Positions 34,760 through 45,360 of a stretch of DNA of 64,000 bases are shown here, one piece after another. The stretch is from Sabellastarte sp. h YS-2021 (lineage: Eukaryota; Annelida; Polychaeta; Sabellida; Sabellidae), in contig OZ024938.1 of the NCBI GenBank assembly GCA_964017235.1, positions 57,837,816-57,901,815 on the forward strand, given 5' to 3'. The notes beneath the pieces are model-generated. The model was not told where the DNA came from and searched no databases. It saw only the letters and a program-made list of their open reading frames with translations. The translations under genes and the position numbers were made by a program. Numbering within the stretch: the stretch's first letter is position 1; the number at the start of each line of letters is the position of its first letter.

Positions 34760-34908
34760 ATAAAAAGACAAAGTCATTTAATAGATTTTAAATTAACAAG
34801 TACATAAAATACATATTTTGGATGACAAGAAATAATCCAAAAGTTTGAGTAAATTAACTTAGAGCTTTTCTTCTTCTAGTGTTCTACATTCCAGTTGTGC
34901 AGCTAATT

Positions 34909-35822
34909 TATGTATTTTACTTAGCTGTCATTAGTAGATTTTACATATAACATATTTCAAGTATATTATTAGCATATATTGTATAAAGGTCTGTGTATTG
35001 GTACATACAAACTTAGGACTGCATCATATTTCTTGTTCTAATTTACAGACTTGTAAAGGCTGATAGAGCATAATCTTACTTTTATTATTATTGCATCTTA
35101 AGCCCTATGAAATCAAACAGTGTGTGTCTATATACTTGGCACTTTGTAATGATTCTTGTAAAGTCACACATGGTGTACAAAGACTGTTTGTTTTTAACAA
35201 CCATTCTTTCAACAGAAACATGGATCAATCTGTATAGTGTGGTAGCTTGTCAGTACATCTTAGATAATTTTGTAATTTGTGTGAATATTTCAAAAGCTTA
35301 AGCACAATGGATTTATTCATTACTCTCCTGGAACTGGTTAACCAATGCTGTTAATAGCTCATCAGATCTTGAATGTGGTTATAAAGCAGGTTATAAAGAT
35401 ATATATGTTCAGGAAGTTATAAAAGAATATATACCTCCACACTGAATAACAACCAAACAGCTATAGCAGCTTGTATCAAAGCACAGCTGGATAAGCACAT
35501 AATTACTGATATGTATTCTACATCAAAGCCTATAACTTCTCTGTTAAGTAACCCTCACTTAGATAGAATGACTAACTTGTTGCCCTTAACATCACTAAGC
35601 ATTTATCTTGTACTGTTATACTTGTTGATGTTTCTACTTTCTACACTATCTTCTACATGTAACTGGCTGATAGGCTGCAACTACCTTATTGGCTTATGGT
35701 CACCTGACTGACCTAGACTGGTTTTCACTTGTAAAAGGTTAGCTAATATGTGGCTTTCGAGTATCAGAATAACAATATAAAATGTCATGTGTTCAGATAC
35801 TGGAGTGGAGATCATGACAGTG
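34909..35822. other. Non-coding, no feature recognised
   Basis: Short frames only; nothing recognisable. Confidence 0.4.
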
Positions 35823-35826
35823 TTAA

Positions 35827-36657
35827 GCCCATTGCACACTAGCGCGGCGCGGCGCGGTGCGGCGCGGCTAAATAAAATAGAAATAATGGAAGTAGTTCAC
35901 TGCTTATACATATGTGCAGCGCGGTAGTTCGCGGTGCGGCGCGGATTTTTCTATTTAGAAAATTTTCTATTTTTTTCAAAAACCGCGCGGCTTTTTTTAC
36001 TATTTTTCCCAAGTTTTCATTGATATTTAGATTCCCCACAGGTTAAATATGGCAATCTTTTACAGAACTTTATACAAATATATTAATTGGAAAACAAAAT
36101 GCAAGCACACAGGCTCATTGTGAAGGGATTAACTACTATGGGAGAGATGACAAAATATGGTGGGTGTCCATATAGACACATAAGAAGGTTTAACTGAATG
36201 GGGATTGCAATTAATAGGAATTCTAAAATGGACACACTGGTCTAGGGTCTTGTTTGTGGAGGGATTATGTCCTTATAATAGACAGAGGGATGTTATGTTA
36301 GGCCATGTTAGGTGTGTGACAATATCTGTAAACACAACACAGCCAGAAGTTTATAAATTGAAAGGGGGTGTAATCACCATTACTATAAAAGAGACACTGG
36401 TCAAGGCCTTTCATTGTAATAAGATTAATTTCATGTAAGGGTAGGAGAGTGTGGATATGTACTGTGGGGTATTGGCTTTTTAATTACATTTATGATTATT
36501 TTAACTATTCTATTCACTTTCACTCTAGTTAAAATATCTTGTCAATATACTGAAAACTGCTGGGAAAATCGCCCAAATGTGCAAGGTAAAGAAAATTCGT
36601 CTGCTCAGTATGCAGTAAAAATCGTACCGCACCGCGCCGCATATATGTGCAAGGGCC
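35827..36657 (+). mobile_element. TTAA-flanked MITE with GC-rich ends, copy 1
   Basis: 831 bp between TTAA at 35823-35826 and 36658-36661. Ends are GCCCATTGCACACTAGCGCG (left) and, reverse-complemented, GGCCCTTGCACATATATGCG (right), each leading into GCGGCGCGG repeats. A TTAA target is typical of piggyBac-type transposition. No transposase frame, so non-autonomous. A second copy lies inverted at 57197-58023. Confidence 0.8.
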
Positions 36658-36887
36658 TTAATAGGAAGCTATGACACTAGTTAACTTAACAAGAAACTGT
36701 TATTATGGGAGGCAAAAAGAAACCAGACAAAAAGAAACTGTACAAAAAGAAACCAGACAAAAAGAAACCGGACAAAAACCGGACAAAAAGTTTTACTAGT
36801 AGGACAAAAAGTTTTTATTTTAAAAAAGTTTCTTTTAACAACATAAAAACACTATACAACATTTAAACATGAATATTACATGAATAT

Positions 36888-37739
36888 TCATGTATATTCT
36901 TCATCTAGATTCCGGAGATACTGCATTCCCTCAGTGACATCAGATAAAGGCAGAAAGGCTAGCCCATCCAACATTCCACAAAAATGTCTAAAGCTGCCAT
37001 TTTCCTTGTAATATTGACTGAGCCCTAATTCTTGTACTTTCCTCCAGGTTGCCTGGGTAAGGTGATAGAAGCAGCCAAGGGTCAACACATGGGGGCCAAA
37101 AGTAGCTTTGACTGCATTTATTGCTGCTTGCTCAAAATCCAGATGAACTGTTATAGGATCATGAGTGAAACCAAGCTCTTCGCATCTTTTTAGAACTGCT
37201 TGCATGATCTCTTCATAGTGTGATTGGGATTTTCCAGTCAGTAGGGCATAAACACAAGTGACTGCAGAAGTCCCTAGTTTGGCCCGGATGATGTAGAGTT
37301 GCTGGAATATCTTTGGGGAAAGGCTGAACGTTCCATCAATGAACCACTCATCTTGCCTGGCCAGGTGTTTGAGAGCTTCATCACTGGCAAAAACCACTAC
37401 GCGGGACTGGCTCTCTGATCCACTATCATGAATGAGAAATCTTTGGGATCCTGTTGTCTTGGTCCACTCATCTTTCAGTTTGAACTCTGTGATGGTCTTG
37501 GGTTCCTTGGGTAGTGTACCCCTCTGACATCTGCGAATGGACCTCTTTATGCTTTCCACTCTACCACATTCAGCTCGGACTTCATCATTGACTGCAGACA
37601 GCGTGGTTGCTAAGATCTGGGCTGGTCTGTCTCTGGATGAAGTACCTTTCTCTTTCAAGCTAGCCTTTAACTTAGCCGCCTCAACTGTTGTTGAACTGCT
37701 TTCATGGCTGTGTTCTTTGACAAGTTCTGGATTGTTATT
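36888..37739 (-). CDS. MULE transposase, exon 2 (catalytic domain)
   Basis: 283 codons after a good 3' splice site (TTTGCATTTTCTATTTTCAG). Joined in phase to exon 1 it gives a 334-residue protein. N-terminal residues supply the His-x-His of the FLYWCH finger (KEHSH). The MULE domain follows, with catalytic Asp in FIDGTF (residue 186 of the joined protein), Asp in HLDFEQAAINAV (252) and the family's C-x2-H signature GCFYHL (274-277). A Glu in LSDVTEGM (321) could be the third acidic residue. The protein stops soon after, whereas family members usually continue for one to two hundred residues, so the C-terminus looks missing and activity is doubtful. The frame continues upstream into the intron only by chance. 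Confidence 0.85.
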   Translation of the reverse strand, partial: NNNPELVKEHSHESSSTTVEAAKLKASLKEKGTSSRDRPAQILATTLSAVNDEVRAECGRVESIKRSIRRCQRGTLPKEPKTITEFKLKDEWTKTTGSQRFLIHDSGSESQSRVVVFASDEALKHLARQDEWFIDGTFSLSPKIFQQLYIIRAKLGTSAVTCVYALLTGKSQSHYEEIMQAVLKRCEELGFTHDPITVHLDFEQAAINAVKATFGPHVLTLGCFYHLTQATWRKVQELGLSQYYKENGSFRHFCGMLDGLAFLPLSDVTEGMQYLRNLDEEYT

Positions 37740-37917
37740 CTGAAAATAGAAAATGCAAAAAAGTAAGCTACAGTATAGTTTTAAAAAGGTCATCAAAATA
37801 ATCTTATTGTTTATGGATGACTTTAGTCTCTGAACCTAGAACAAAGATATTTCTGTATTCTCTGATGAGCAGTGGATTATCATTATCAATCAATTTATAT
37901 CAAAATAGAAAACTTAC

Positions 37918-38070
37918 ATCAAGACCTGTTCTGAGAACTGCTTTACATGATAAAGCAACCTTTTGTGAACACTTCCAGAAAATAGAAGAAGACTTCACAG
38001 AAAGCTTTGTGTATATGTATCCATCCATGCATATCTTCAAACCACCTTTATTGCTTTTTATTATCTCCAT
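37918..38070 (-). CDS. MULE transposase, exon 1 (FLYWCH zinc finger)
   Basis: 51 codons from an ATG at 38070 to a GAT|GTAAGT donor. The peptide contains GGLKICMDGYIYTKLS, FWKC and CKAVLRTGLD, the first two-thirds of a FLYWCH zinc finger (Gly-Tyr-x-Tyr, Trp-x-Cys, Cys); the His-x-His pair comes from exon 2 across a 178-bp intron (37740-37917). Both junctions are phase 0. FLYWCH fingers are common N-terminal DNA-binding domains of animal MULE transposases and would bind the element's ends. Confidence 0.75.
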
Positions 38071-38116
38071 AGTTTAAATGGTAAGATGTCAATGATATCA
38101 GGAAGAAAATTTAAGC

Positions 38117-38126
38117 CTTTTATATA
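38117..38126 (-). promoter_or_regulatory. TATA box of the MULE transposase gene
   Basis: TATATAAAAG on the minus strand, 47 bp upstream of the exon 1 ATG, which would place transcription start roughly 20 bp before the ATG. A GTAAGC donor-like site at about 38319 is an alternative hint of a further upstream exon. Confidence 0.4.
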
Positions 38127-38796
38127 CAACTTAAATTGTCCTGAGTAGGTAGCTATTCCTTTCATTTCTACTCAGTAAACCTACTTCAAGGGAAGATTAA
38201 AGTCACAACTCAACTCAGGTACATAAAAGATCATAGGATGATTAAAATAATGCAATGTAAGACATTTACTTTAATCAATCAATCAATGGATTAATTTGAA
38301 TAGAATAAAGGCTGCTTACCTGAATTGAGATTGTATGAATTGGAAGCCAGTTATCAATTGACAGTTATGTGTGATTGGAAGTGGCTTTCCTTTTATCCCT
38401 TTTTGTCCAAAGAATACAGGGTGAGGGGGTCTATTGGTAAATATAGTTACACAAAATGCTCATTTAACAATAAATAAAGATTATTAATTGACAAACAGAA
38501 GAAGCTATTGATTGGCACACATCCCTTTTTCACTTTATGTTTGACTAAGAGACAGCAAATAGAGAAGTCTTTGCTTTACAAGAATAATTGCTATTATGCA
38601 AGTTTGACACAAGGTGTTTATAGGAGCCTTAAAGTAATTAGCATTTTTTGAAAATTTAATTGAAATTTAAAGTTAATTTTATAGTGAAACTTTTTGTCCT
38701 AGTAGTAAAACTTTTTGTCCGGTTTCTTTTTATCTGGTTTCTTTCTGTCTGGTTTCTTTTTGTCTGGTTTCTTTTTGTCCTACACCCGTTATTATG

Positions 38797-39360
38797 AACC
38801 CTATGAACACACAGCAATACTTCATGGAAATATGATAATTATTAAGAATCTGTGTAACCGTCTTGTTGTGAACTTGCTATAAATATTAAAGGGAATAAAG
38901 TGTACAAAAATTTCAATGTGTATATGAATGGATATTTGTCATAAAGCAGCTACACCCACAACAACACAGCCTTTATCACATCAGTAGTGCACTGATATTT
39001 ATCACTGATATTGAGGAGAGACTTGAAATAGAGAATTTAAGGAAAATTACAGAACTGATATTGGTTTATAATTATGGAATTGTTTGATAACTGTTGATTA
39101 ATAAATTGTTCAATAAATGAATAAGAACATCAAAGAAGAACTCGTTTACACCCCCAACTCAAACACTCCCATTATCACACAGTACTGGACACTTTCTCTC
39201 TGTGACCATTTTTGGTGGATTAATTTATTCCTGTAAAAAGAGAAATTACAGAATTTGGGGACAGAGTATCACAAATCTTGAGAGCAGGCACCAAATAGGA
39301 TATATATAGAGTGGGTTTACAACAGCCAAACCCCAATACCAGAAAATATTGAAAATCCTG
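38797..39360. other. Non-coding, no feature recognised
   Basis: AT-rich spacer between the MULE and the duplicated locus at 39361. Confidence 0.4.
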
Positions 39361-40071
39361 TCTTGCCTATAGTCCTGTTTACATAGATATATTGGGCTGA
39401 CATTTATGGTTTTACACTTACACAGCTAGATCATACAAAAACACAAGAGGATACTATCACATATGTATACAGCTTATAGGGGTGGAAGAAAGATTTGGCC
39501 AATAGGTTATGCAAAAACTTGAAATGATTTACGTGGAAATATTTTACCCTTGTAGGTAAGGGGAAGTAAACTGCACTTCAACAGAGGATATCCAAAGCAG
39601 ATTGCAGACTATCTTAATTTTGTTGATACTCTGATGAGAGGAACAAGTTTGATAACTTACTACAGTGCACTTCTTTAAATATACCTTCTGTGCTACGTCA
39701 GGGTTGTAGTTTCTGTCAATGTTCAACAGCTGGGGCCATATTGAGACATGCACACTTTAGTTACCACCTGTGGGAGTCAAGCCTACACAGAGATGGTAGC
39801 GGTGATCATATTTTAAACTTGGTAACCAATTCAGCCACTGAGGTTCCCGATTATGTGGTTTCTTTAATTCGGCGGTAAAGGTACAAGAATTTGAAGCCAA
39901 AGCTCTGGTTTGTCCTAAGCCTGCTCAGGGTAATTGCAACCAGGGTAATGGTACTGAACATATACATGCCCCTCCACAGACAAGTATAAATAAGTATTAA
40001 TACTGTAGGATAGCAACAGACTGGCATCCTATTTATTGAAATAAAAACAGCCAGATTCACTTCAGGCCATA
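39361..40071 (+). repeat. Paralogous empty site for the LTR-type element
   Basis: Collinear with 18133-18581 joined to 25435-25886; the join reads GTTGATACTCTGATGAG at 39625, with a single ATAC. Contains a second-family SINE (39731-39846, minus). The locus is therefore an older segmental duplicate or an old low-copy repeat. Confidence 0.85.
39731..39846 (-). mobile_element. tRNA-derived SINE, second family
   Basis: Orthologous in position to the copy at 25545 in the duplicate locus; box-B-like GGCTTGACTCCC on the minus strand. Confidence 0.55.
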
Positions 40072-40567
40072 GAGTGGATATGCTTTCAGTGGTATTTCCT
40101 GAAATGAATGCAGAAGTCTTTTTAATTATTGTACTCTCTTTTGACATCAAATTCATCTTTAACACAATAGCAATAGCTACACAAATCTGAAAAAAGCTTT
40201 TTGTTTTTGATAAAAATAGCTTAAAAACATGACCCCCTCATCGTATCACTTTGACTCCGACTTCCTGTTATATTCAAAAACGAAAGTGCCAGGAAAATTT
40301 TGTCAGCATCCTTATATATGTCAACTGACTCACATGTCACATGTTAGCCATTAAAACTATTATGGGAAACCAAATAATGTTTAAAAGTCAGTAAATTTAC
40401 AATAGGACGCCTACCCATAATGCTAATGGCAATTTTAAGCCTCGGTCTCAGGCCTCCCTTCTGTCTCCCAGGTGGCATCCCATTAAAAATATAACAATGA
40501 TTAATTTGTCTAACATCTCTCAGACCGTAAAATAAAGGAAATTTTTAATGATAAAAACTGTTTACAT
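40072..40567. other. Non-coding, no feature recognised
   Basis: Nothing supported. Confidence 0.4.
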
Positions 40568-40860
40568 AAGACAACAAGTTTTCAACTTGGAAGACCTCGT
40601 CCCATGGAGAGAGGTGGTCTTTGGGTGAGTTTTGAGGTAAAATACAGGGGATATATTTAGTGCTGAATACTACAATTTTCGACAGGTCCGGTCCTGTGTC
40701 AATTAAAAGCAAGATGTTTTTGTATCTGGATACAAGGTTTCAACTTCAGAGACCTCATCTAATTGGAGAAACTTGGTCTTTGGGCAATGTTTGAGGTAAC
40801 ATGAAGGGGATATACATAATGCTTACAAGAGAAACTACGGTAAAAACTATGGTCCTGACG
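40568..40860 (+). repeat. Diverged tandem duplication, ~163-bp period
   Basis: 'CAAGTTTTCAACTTGGAAGACCTC' at 40571 and 'CAAGGTTTCAACTTCAGAGACCTC' at 40733 begin two units that stay similar ('GGTCTTTGGG', 'GAGGTAA', 'GGGGATATA', 'GGTCCTG'). Confidence 0.75.
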
Positions 40861-40984
40861 AAAAACCTAAAAACTCATGTTAATAGAAAGAAAGATTTTT
40901 GCATCAGAACACAAGATTTCCACCTATATCTCAAAATACTTCCAAAATATAGGATGGTAGTTGAGGAGGTAGATGAAGGAATGT

Positions 40985-41140
40985 TACAATAGTTCGGCAA
41001 GATTCTACACTGGAAATCATAAGGAGCAAGTAAGCACCTACCGCCTTGCTCACTGGAGATCTTTCAGGGAATTAAACCCAGGACGTAAAAGATGGAAAGC
41101 AAGGTTGCTATTAGTTATGCATAAAATGCCCCTCTTTGAA
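40985..41140 (-). mobile_element. Degenerate SINE fragment
   Basis: On the minus strand 'CCTGGGTTTAATTCCCTG' resembles a box B, followed by 'GCAAGGCGGTAGGTGCTTACTT', reminiscent of the 6088-family body. Strongly diverged. Confidence 0.4.
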
Positions 41141-42965
41141 ACAAAGCTAGAATCCTAAATATACAATTTCTACCATATCTTTCACAATAGCTACTTTGAG
41201 GTTCTCACTGTTGAGTAAATCAGTTGTAACTTCAAAACAATTTGCATTTAAAGTATTTTCTTTAAATATGTGGTTCACCTACTTTTGAGTCACATATAAC
41301 AAAGTGAAATTGCAGCCCTTTAACTCATTGCATAACTGAGAAAAAACTACTTAGAGATTCTTACTGATGAGTAAATCACTTGTAACTCGAAAACATTTGT
41401 AGTATTTTATTGAAATATGTTTTCCACCTACATCTTACTCCTCAACAGATAACTAAGTACTTTACTTCTGAATACCATTTGCAGGGCCCGACTTTTGTGC
41501 CCTTTTCTTCTTTCACTTCTTCTCTGAAACTCAAACCACACAGTCAGCTTACACAGAGCCTGTTCATGGAAACTGATTGCTTGATATTTCTGTCCTTCAG
41601 GTTTTATGCTTTGTAGATGTTTTATTTATATGCCTTAAAACAGTTCTCCTTCCTTTTTCACAGTTCTGTGTTGTACTGTTTTCCCTGTATTTCGTTGTAA
41701 CTTTGTGTACTCTAGAATACGAATTGAAGAATAAATAAATAAAATAAGCAATACTAGTAATTGATAAAGCACTCGTATATGGAGATATATGCACATCAGA
41801 CAGAAATGTACGCTGATGTAACATACAGTAAATGTAAAAGCACATTATATAAACTGAAACTTTCTTGTCTGAACTGAAAGTTTTCCTTAATTCCAAAAAA
41901 GGAGCTTCTAGCAAAGCTCGCTGTTTGCATACATTAAGCCTATATCACTAATACATTTTCCATGTTTTGAATGAGTACTGACATATAATATATTGTGGGG
42001 TCTACTTTTATTGACACATGATGCTCAACATTTATAACTTCTACATATGATTAATATTATACTTATGACATTTCAATCTATAGCAAAAGTATATATTTGA
42101 AATTAAAATTCAGACGATGGCTTTAAGATCATTTAGATGTACAAGATTCAATTCCCAATCCCCGAAATTGACAATAGGGAGCTTTCTGATTTATCACAGA
42201 AATGGGACATCCCTCTTAAGAACATCCAAGAATGAAAGTCGTAGAAGTTATTGACCTATGACAAATAAATTTTTGAAATAAAAAAAATTATCCTCGTGTA
42301 TCTTATCACACTTTTAAATAAAATAATGAATAAAAGTAGTGAGACCATTTACAATAAATAAAAAAATCTCAGGATTTTGAATCTGAACAAAAATCCAGTG
42401 TTTTGTAAGTTTTTTTGTTTTTTTTTTTGATATGGTGAAATTTAAGTACCAACTCACATGAGCCATAAATTAAAAGAGGAAATATCAGCTACAGAGTTTA
42501 TTTTAGAGAATTTCAATATACTCTATTTTTACATACATATGAATCATACGTGGGATATTTCATCAAATTTTCAGTGTTTCAGTGTTTTTGGTGAATCAGG
42601 ATAGGCCTAACTTTCCAGTTACCACACAAAGTAGCTGTTTTTAATGTCATTGTTTATAGACCTGTCACCTTTCAAGATCCGCTTGTTGGAATTACAGGAA
42701 GTTACTTGTTTTACACCATTTTGTGACAGTACCTCCCTACCCCACCCACCCCCCTCAGACGTCTGTGCAAAAATGCAAAAGTGGTCATTTCATACTATGA
42801 CTGATTTAAGACAACCTACAGATGCAAACTTTATATTAATTAACCATTAAAGCATATACTAAGCATTTACTCATAAATCTGAAGCTTAAAAAGTGGAACA
42901 AGATTAATATTTTATGAACTTAAATAAAATGTTACTCTTTGATGTATTTCTAAGCTTTACGAAAT
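41141..42965. other. Non-coding; one dispersed-repeat fragment
   Basis: 41820-41930 ('ACATTATATAAACTGAAAC...CTGAACTGAAAGTTTTCC') resembles 48570-48650 and, inverted, 63890-63960. Two paired passages near 41190 and 41340 (gagtaaatca, 'TTGTAACT') hint at an old duplication. No gene supported. Confidence 0.45.
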
Positions 42966-43330
42966 GTTTTTTTTTAATTCTAATTCTAATTTGACTTTTA
43001 TAGCGCTTAATCTCCACTGAGTTGTGGACTCTAAGGCGCAACAAGACAATAGCAATATGCAAAATTCAAAATCCAGGGACGGAAATAGGTCGGCACCACG
43101 GAGAAGCCATAAGAGAAAATGAGCTAAGGAGGATAAACCTTTGCGTAGAGATAGGTTTTGAGCTTCTTTCTAAAAGAGGCAATAGTGGGTGATGCACGGA
43201 TGTCTTCAGGAAGTGAATTCCAAACAGTGGGAGCATCAAAAGCGAAACTGAAACCAAACTACTTAGTGGACTTGTGAATTTTAGGTTGAAACTTTGGAAC
43301 ATTAAGGACTGTTTTTTAATAACTGGTTTT
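42966..43330 (-). mobile_element. LINE 3' end (non-LTR retrotransposon)
   Basis: On the minus strand the reading includes FAFDAPTVWNSLPEDIRAS and a basic FKRKLKTYLYAKVYPP ending in a stop at 43124-43126, the typical C-terminal tail of LINE reverse transcriptase proteins. A short 3' UTR follows, with TAGCGCTATAAAAG-like text on that strand, short repeats AATTAGAATTAGAATTA and a poly(A) run. Only the last few hundred bases are present, as expected for 5'-truncated insertions. An upstream part is out of frame. Confidence 0.75.
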
Positions 43331-45360
43331 AATATATTATTTATAGTTTTTATATACATGTGTTATATTTCACATAACTGTTAAACATTTCAAAGGTTTT
43401 GTTCATCCCATGAATGCAGTGGCATAATGTTCACATACAAGTTAGCCACTAAGGGTACTCTAAGTAAGCAATTTATTTAAACATATTTATTTGCAATTGG
43501 ACAACAATCGTAAGTAAGCAATTTAGATATGCACTCTACAAGAACTGAACACAAGTATCTACAAAATGCACTCTTTTAATATGTTTGATTTTTTTTTACT
43601 TTACAAACACACAAAAATCACAGTGATCAAACACTGAATACAAACAATGTGAAAACGAGAATATACCCACAATCTATTGCACAATTTAGATATGTCTATA
43701 AGCTTTTCTTGTCAATGTCAATCAATATTTACAGTTTTTTTTCTTCAGTATATAAAGCTACTGATGTTGTGAACATGATTGAACAGTAGCAGAAGGCTTC
43801 ACTGTGTCACACTAAAATCTTTATGTAACCCTCTTTAATTTCCCCTCCCCTCTGTGTAGTTATTTTTGGCTACATTACTATTGTGTTTGGCTTTACTTAG
43901 GATTACAAGCCCAATGCCGAATCTACTCATTCTAATTTACTTCCCCATATTTTTACCTTTTTAAGTGGATATGTAAATGCGGCTTACCTAACTTGCCTTT
44001 GTCCATATTGGACTTGTTTTTGCAGCACAGTTGCACTTGTCATAATAAGTACTTTCTTGTGCCAAAATTGATACTTTTCTGAAAAACCTTAACCAATGCT
44101 AGTATGTCGTCTAACGTACTAGTTGAAAATGTCAAACCAGTAATTTGAAGCTTAATGTCAACTGGTTGTGTACAAAATGTACATAAAAAGAATATTTTAG
44201 TGGAATAAATATTTATATATAATTCCAATTGCTTCCTCCATTGCAAATGGTATTTATCCACTGGGGAAGTAGTAGAACACATACTCTGTTACGGGACACC
44301 TTGTTGTCTCTCTCTATTTCCTACTGGTTTTTCTTTTTTCTTTTTTTAATCAAATGATAAAGAACCAGTTATAAGTAATGAAACAGCAATACGTAAAGTT
44401 GGATAATATACCTTGTGTGTAAACCCGAGAAAAAAATACAAGCTTATCCTAGACAAATTGATTTTCATTTCAAAGTATTCTCCAACATTTGTTGGACCAG
44501 TTGATATTATAAGTACAGTTGGCTCATAAGTTTGGGCATAAAAATGACCATAGGCTCGGTCTGTTGGGTCTTAATATAAATACCAATAAATTGCCCTCTG
44601 TAGACTTGCATACAAGATTTTTACTCTTTGGATCTGTTTAGGAAGACAATGACTGAGTACATTTAGTTACAGTTTGAATTTTGCACTCTGAGAGTATAAT
44701 TCCTTCTTGAGGGGAATGTTTTAGAGAATCATAGTGCACTAAGGAAGGACTTTGCACTAATCCAGGTTCTCTGAAGTTTCTTGAAAAACTCCTGACCATT
44801 CATATTGTCCCCATGGATGTCATTAGATAACTTACATGTGTACATTTGTAAACACATTTTTAACACTTTTACTTTTGGCTCGTTCGGTTATGAGTTTTCA
44901 ATCAAATACACCTTTCCTCCATTAAAATAGCAATATATTTGCTGTGTAGATTGTCCCTAAATGTTGAACATTAAAATGGGGAAGATATTAAGTATATTAC
45001 TTGACATATCTCCACCCCTAAACTGGTAATCTTGATAATTGATCTTACAGTCTTTTATTTTGTATTATTTTTCAAACATGTATTTAAATCATTGATATGT
45101 GCTTAAAATTAAATGTTTTCAATCAAGGACGAAATATTGTTATAGTTTCACTTTGATGCATTTAGAGGTGTTATTTACAAGAACAATCTTAGACAAGTGG
45201 CTACTTTGGTAATGCATGCCATGTACTTGACAAAAAATATCTTTATTGGTGAGAACTTGAACAGCAATATGAATAATCCAAGTAAGCTTTGATGACATAA
45301 TAGAGAAAAAGTATATTTATAAGTTATTTGGATATTTAAGTGGCTGATCTCATATACCAA
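43331..45360. other. Non-coding; one dispersed-repeat fragment
   Basis: 44660-44770 (TTTTGCACTCTGAGAGTATAATTCCTTCTTGAGG, then 'AGTGCACTAAGGAAGGAC') matches 47330-47430 and 63610-63700. Otherwise nothing supported. Confidence 0.45.

Larger units (their letters stand above)
28138..34908 (+). repeat. Segmental duplication unit B (partner 12486-17733)
   Basis: Collinear with unit A (see there). Longer because of a private solo LTR, a private SINE and roughly 650 bp of sequence near 29945-30590 that I could not match to unit A. A (TAG)n(TAA)n microsatellite lies at about 29742-29780. Confidence 0.85.
36708..38787 (-). mobile_element. MULE (Mutator-like) DNA transposon
   Basis: 2080 bp flanked by perfect 9-bp TSDs GTTATTATG (36699-36707 and 38788-38796), the size expected for Mutator-like elements. 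The inverted ends (about 36708-36820 and 38680-38787) are built from tandem 15-bp units ACAAAAAGAAACCAG and then a shared GGACAAAAAGTTTTACTA core. It carries one minus-strand transposase gene with a FLYWCH finger. It lies 46 bp from the end of the TTAA MITE. Confidence 0.9.
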
